Assembly (NCBI GenBank): GCA_039798005.1
Contig: JBDKGV010000143.1
Span: forward strand, 1-8,810
Length of the DNA: 8,810 nt
DNA from: JBDKGV01 sp039798005
GTDB taxonomy: Bacteria; Fibrobacterota; Fibrobacteria; UBA5070
Reading direction: 5' to 3'
Of this stretch, positions 6,694-8,810 are shown piece by piece. The notes beneath the pieces are model-generated. The model was given only the letters and a program-made list of their open reading frames with translations, was not told the origin of the DNA and did not search any database. The translations under genes and the position numbers were made by a program. How positions within the stretch are numbered: the stretch's first letter is position 1; each line of letters begins with the position of its first letter.

Positions 6694-6730
6694 AGGCAGC
6701 CCGGTGCCGCCATCCGGCAGGCGCCCAACG

Positions 6731-6760
6731 AAAAAGGCCCATCTTGCGATGAGCCTTTTG
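6731..6760 (-). terminator. Rho-independent terminator after lysS
   Basis: AAAAGGC (6732-6738) pairs with GCCTTTT (6753-6759). A C/A mismatch and four inner pairs follow (6740-6743 with 6748-6751), closing on the loop TTGC. On the minus strand the stem ends in GCCTTTTT, giving the U tract. It starts 28 bases after the lysS stop and has the same build as the terminator at 3716-3755. Confidence 0.85.
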
Positions 6761-6787
6761 ACAAATCCTGTCCTGACAGTTCCTGTC

Positions 6788-8473
6788 TTACTCCGGGCGC
6801 TGCAGCGGGAACAGGAGCACGTCGCGGATCGAGACCTGGTCGGTGAGGATCATGGTCATGCGGTCGATGCCGATGCCCACGCCGCCCATCGGGGGCATGC
6901 CGTACTCCATGGCGCGAAGGAAGTCCTCGTCCAAGGGGTGCGTCTCGTCCTCGCCGCCGCGCCCGCGCTCGACCTGTTCCTCCAGCAGACGGCGCTGGGT
7001 GATCGGATCGTTGAGCTCGGAGTAGCTGTTGCCCACCTCCATGCCCGCGATGGCCGGCTCGAAGCGCTCGACCAGCGTCGGGTCGTTGCGGTGCATCTTG
7101 CACAACGGGGTGGACTCCAATGGGTGATCCATCACGAAGGCCGGCTCCCACAGTTCAGGCTCGCACAGTTCCTCGAAGGCCAGCATCATGGCGCGACCGC
7201 GGCTGAAGGTGCCGTCCAGGGTCCAGTGCTTCTCACTGATGAGGCGCTTGAGGTCCTCGTCCGAGGAGGCATCGATGTCCACGCCCTTGCGCTTGAGCGC
7301 GGTCTTGACCGGCAGGCGCTCCCAGTCCTTGAAGAACGTGGTCAGTTCGCGGCCTTGGTAGATCAGCGGCGCATCGCCATGGTCGATGGCGACGCATTCC
7401 TTCTCCAACGCCTCCAGCGAAAGCCCGCGTGCAAGCGCCGAACGACGCGCCTTGAGCTTGAGCACCGTCTTGCCCGCACGCTGCCAGATGGCCTGGAAGT
7501 GGGTCATCATGTCGTTGTAGTCGGCGTAGGCCTGGTAGAACTCGACCTGCGTGAACTCGGGGTTGTGGGTGCGGTCGATGCCCTCGTTGCGGAAGTCCTT
7601 CACGAACTCGAACACGCGGTCGAAACCGCCGGTGATCAGGCGCTTGAGGTAGAGTTCGTTGGAGATGCGCAGGTAGAGCGGGATGTCCAAGGCATTGTGG
7701 TGGGTGATGAACGGACGGGCCGAAGCGCCGCCGTAGATCGCCTGGAGTGTGGGGGTCTCCACCTCGAGGAACGACCGCTCGACGAGGTACGAACGCACTT
7801 CCTGGATCAGCGCGGTGCGCAGACGGAAGACGTTGGCCACCTCGGGATTCACGGCAAGGTCGGCGTAGCGCTGACGGTAGCGGGCTTCGATGTCGGTGAA
7901 GAGGGAACTCTGGAAGGTCTTGCGACCGATGACCTTGCCGGCCTCGTCCTTGGTCTCCTCGACCTTCGGGAACGGCAGGGGCTTCACGGACTTCGAGAGG
8001 AAGGTGAAGCCTTCGGTGCCCACCGCTTGGAGCGTGAGCTCGCCGGTCTTGGTGCGCATCAGCACGCCCTTGACGCCGATGAAATCACCCAAGTCCATGG
8101 ACTTCACGACCGGCCAGATGGCCTCTCCGATTCCCGCGACGGTGCCCGACTCCTGCGCATCGTCTTCCTTGCGCAGGTACACCTGAATGCGCTCGTGGTC
8201 GTCCTGAAGGTTCAGGAAGGCGGTCTTGCCGGAACTGCGGAACGCCACGATGCGACCGGCCACCGCGAAGGTGCCCAGTGTTTTGAGCTCGGTGGAATCC
8301 TTGCCCTCACCCAGGAGCCGCAGGTCGGCGGCATGGTGGGTGAAATCAAACTTGTACGGGAACGGCTCGACGCCCAACTCGCGGATGCGACGGAGGTTTT
8401 CACGGCGAGCCAGCTCCTGGTCGGTGAGACCCGGAACGGACGGATGGGCTGGATTCGATTCGACGTCGGACAT
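6788..8473 (-). CDS. lysS: Lysyl-tRNA synthetase, class II
   Basis: This enzyme charges tRNA-Lys with lysine using ATP in the cytoplasm. The protein has 561 residues from the ATG at 8473. The start is chosen because the family-typical opening (LARRENLRRIRELGVEPFPY, 21-40) follows soon after; an upstream ATG at 8548 would add 25 unlike residues. The OB-fold anticodon-binding domain covers about 66-165. The catalytic core follows: ARYRQRYADLAVNPEV (197-212), motif 1 around ALIQEVRSYL to EVETP (221-241), motif 2 with FRNEGID and HNPEFTQVEFY (294-313), the lysine site region FVMDHPLESTPL and GMEVGNSYSELNDP (477-490), and motif 3 GMPPMGGVGIGIDRMTMIL (525-543). It is about 55 residues longer than typical bacterial LysRS; extra sequence sits at about 168-190 and 340-365, outside the motifs. 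No Shine-Dalgarno is visible, and an AT-rich TATTTT lies eight bases before the ATG. It is separated from both neighbours by its terminator and a spacer. Confidence 0.97.
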   Translation of the reverse strand: MSDVESNPAHPSVPGLTDQELARRENLRRIRELGVEPFPYKFDFTHHAADLRLLGEGKDSTELKTLGTFAVAGRIVAFRSSGKTAFLNLQDDHERIQVYLRKEDDAQESGTVAGIGEAIWPVVKSMDLGDFIGVKGVLMRTKTGELTLQAVGTEGFTFLSKSVKPLPFPKVEETKDEAGKVIGRKTFQSSLFTDIEARYRQRYADLAVNPEVANVFRLRTALIQEVRSYLVERSFLEVETPTLQAIYGGASARPFITHHNALDIPLYLRISNELYLKRLITGGFDRVFEFVKDFRNEGIDRTHNPEFTQVEFYQAYADYNDMMTHFQAIWQRAGKTVLKLKARRSALARGLSLEALEKECVAIDHGDAPLIYQGRELTTFFKDWERLPVKTALKRKGVDIDASSDEDLKRLISEKHWTLDGTFSRGRAMMLAFEELCEPELWEPAFVMDHPLESTPLCKMHRNDPTLVERFEPAIAGMEVGNSYSELNDPITQRRLLEEQVERGRGGEDETHPLDEDFLRAMEYGMPPMGGVGIGIDRMTMILTDQVSIRDVLLFPLQRPE

Positions 8474-8583
8474 AGGCACGGAAAAATAGCCGAAAATCCG
8501 AAGGTTTGGCCCCCTTTCCCGCCCTGCTCGCGGCAAAGCGCCGCTCATCGGGCCTCCTCGGCCGCCGACCTGTCTTGGGGAAG

Positions 8584-8649
8584 CCCCCCTGCGGGCGTCT
8601 GTACCATGCGACCTGCGGGGTCCCGCCGCTTCGCGCGACGGTCGGGGGG
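8584..8649. repeat. GC-rich structured spacer upstream of lysS, possible dispersed repeat
   Basis: CCCCCC (8584-8589) and GGGGGG (8644-8649) can pair as an outer stem. CGTC (8596-8599) pairs with GACG (8637-8640), and the near-perfect palindrome GCGGG-GT-CCCGC occupies 8615-8626. CCTGCGGG occurs twice, 24 bases apart (8588 and 8612). No reading frame here looks like a gene. It may be a dispersed intergenic repeat or part of the lysS leader; neither can be shown from one copy. Confidence 0.4.
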
Positions 8650-8662
8650 TGCGAAAATGGCC

Positions 8663-8810
8663 CTAGAACAACCGGCTCAAGCCCGGCATGGTGAGGATCC
8701 GTTTCCAAGTCAGGCCCACCACGACATCGGGCTTTGCTTCCCACGCGTACACCCGGGCGTAGGGCGAGAGGTATGAACTCCCCTCCTGCGATTCTTCAGC
8801 CCCCAACATG
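8663..8810 (-). CDS. C-terminal end of an unidentified protein (partial, enters from right edge)
   Basis: A frame open to the window edge ends at a TAG at 8663-8665 and encodes at least 48 residues, including SSYLSPYARVYAWEAKPDVV and GLTWKRILTMPGLSRLF at the end. An internal ATG at 8809 is probably not the start. High GC at third codon positions and a protein-like composition support coding, and the position ahead of the lysS spacer leaves room for a gene end. I do not recognise the family. The frame is short, so a chance open frame remains possible. Confidence 0.5.
   Translation of the reverse strand, partial: MLGAEESQEGSSYLSPYARVYAWEAKPDVVVGLTWKRILTMPGLSRLF

Noticed and set aside
5044..6846. 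600-codon open frame on the + strand across the dehydrogenase and the tRNA
   Set aside because: It is antisense to the dehydrogenase and runs through the tRNA gene and its terminator, which a real gene would not do.
6545..8776. 743-codon open frame on the + strand across lysS
   Set aside because: It begins inside the tRNA and is entirely antisense to lysS; no recognisable domain.

Overview
The window looks like chromosomal DNA from a high-GC, Gram-negative bacterium. Exported proteins carry typical signal peptides, the genes are tightly packed, GC at third codon positions is high, and long antisense reading frames are common as a by-product of that GC. The GH10 xylanase, and its C-terminal end that resembles the first half of a Fibrobacter-type sorting tail, point tentatively to the Fibrobacterota. 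This is inference from the look of the proteins; no search was run. I see no insertion sequences, CRISPR array, phage genes or attachment sites.

Left part (1-3020, + strand): the end of a membrane-anchored protein with a periplasmic domain resembling those of anti-sigma-like proteins (DUF4384-like) overlaps by ATGA with the start of an exported caspase-family protease. After its His/Cys protease domain, the protease has an EF-hand-like loop and an array of about 14 repeats of the G-A-Q-x-G-L-V-N-L type, followed by a possible surface-anchoring end. This two-gene unit is the most unusual content of the window. It reads as a regulated, cell-envelope caspase whose control partner is made from the same transcript.

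Middle (3027-6366, - strand): a two-helix conserved membrane protein, convergent with the caspase gene; a secreted GH10 endo-1,4-beta-xylanase with its own ribosome binding site, terminator and an upstream palindrome; and a class 3 aldehyde dehydrogenase. These three are co-directional, but the xylanase is separated from the membrane-protein gene by a strong terminator, so they need not form one operon.

Right part (6367-8810): a tRNA-Gly(GCC) gene on the + strand with a near-consensus sigma-70 promoter and its own terminator, then lysyl-tRNA synthetase on the - strand with its own terminator, a GC-rich structured spacer, and the last 48 or more codons of an unidentified gene on the - strand that enters from the right edge. 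No gap longer than 300 bases lacks a gene.
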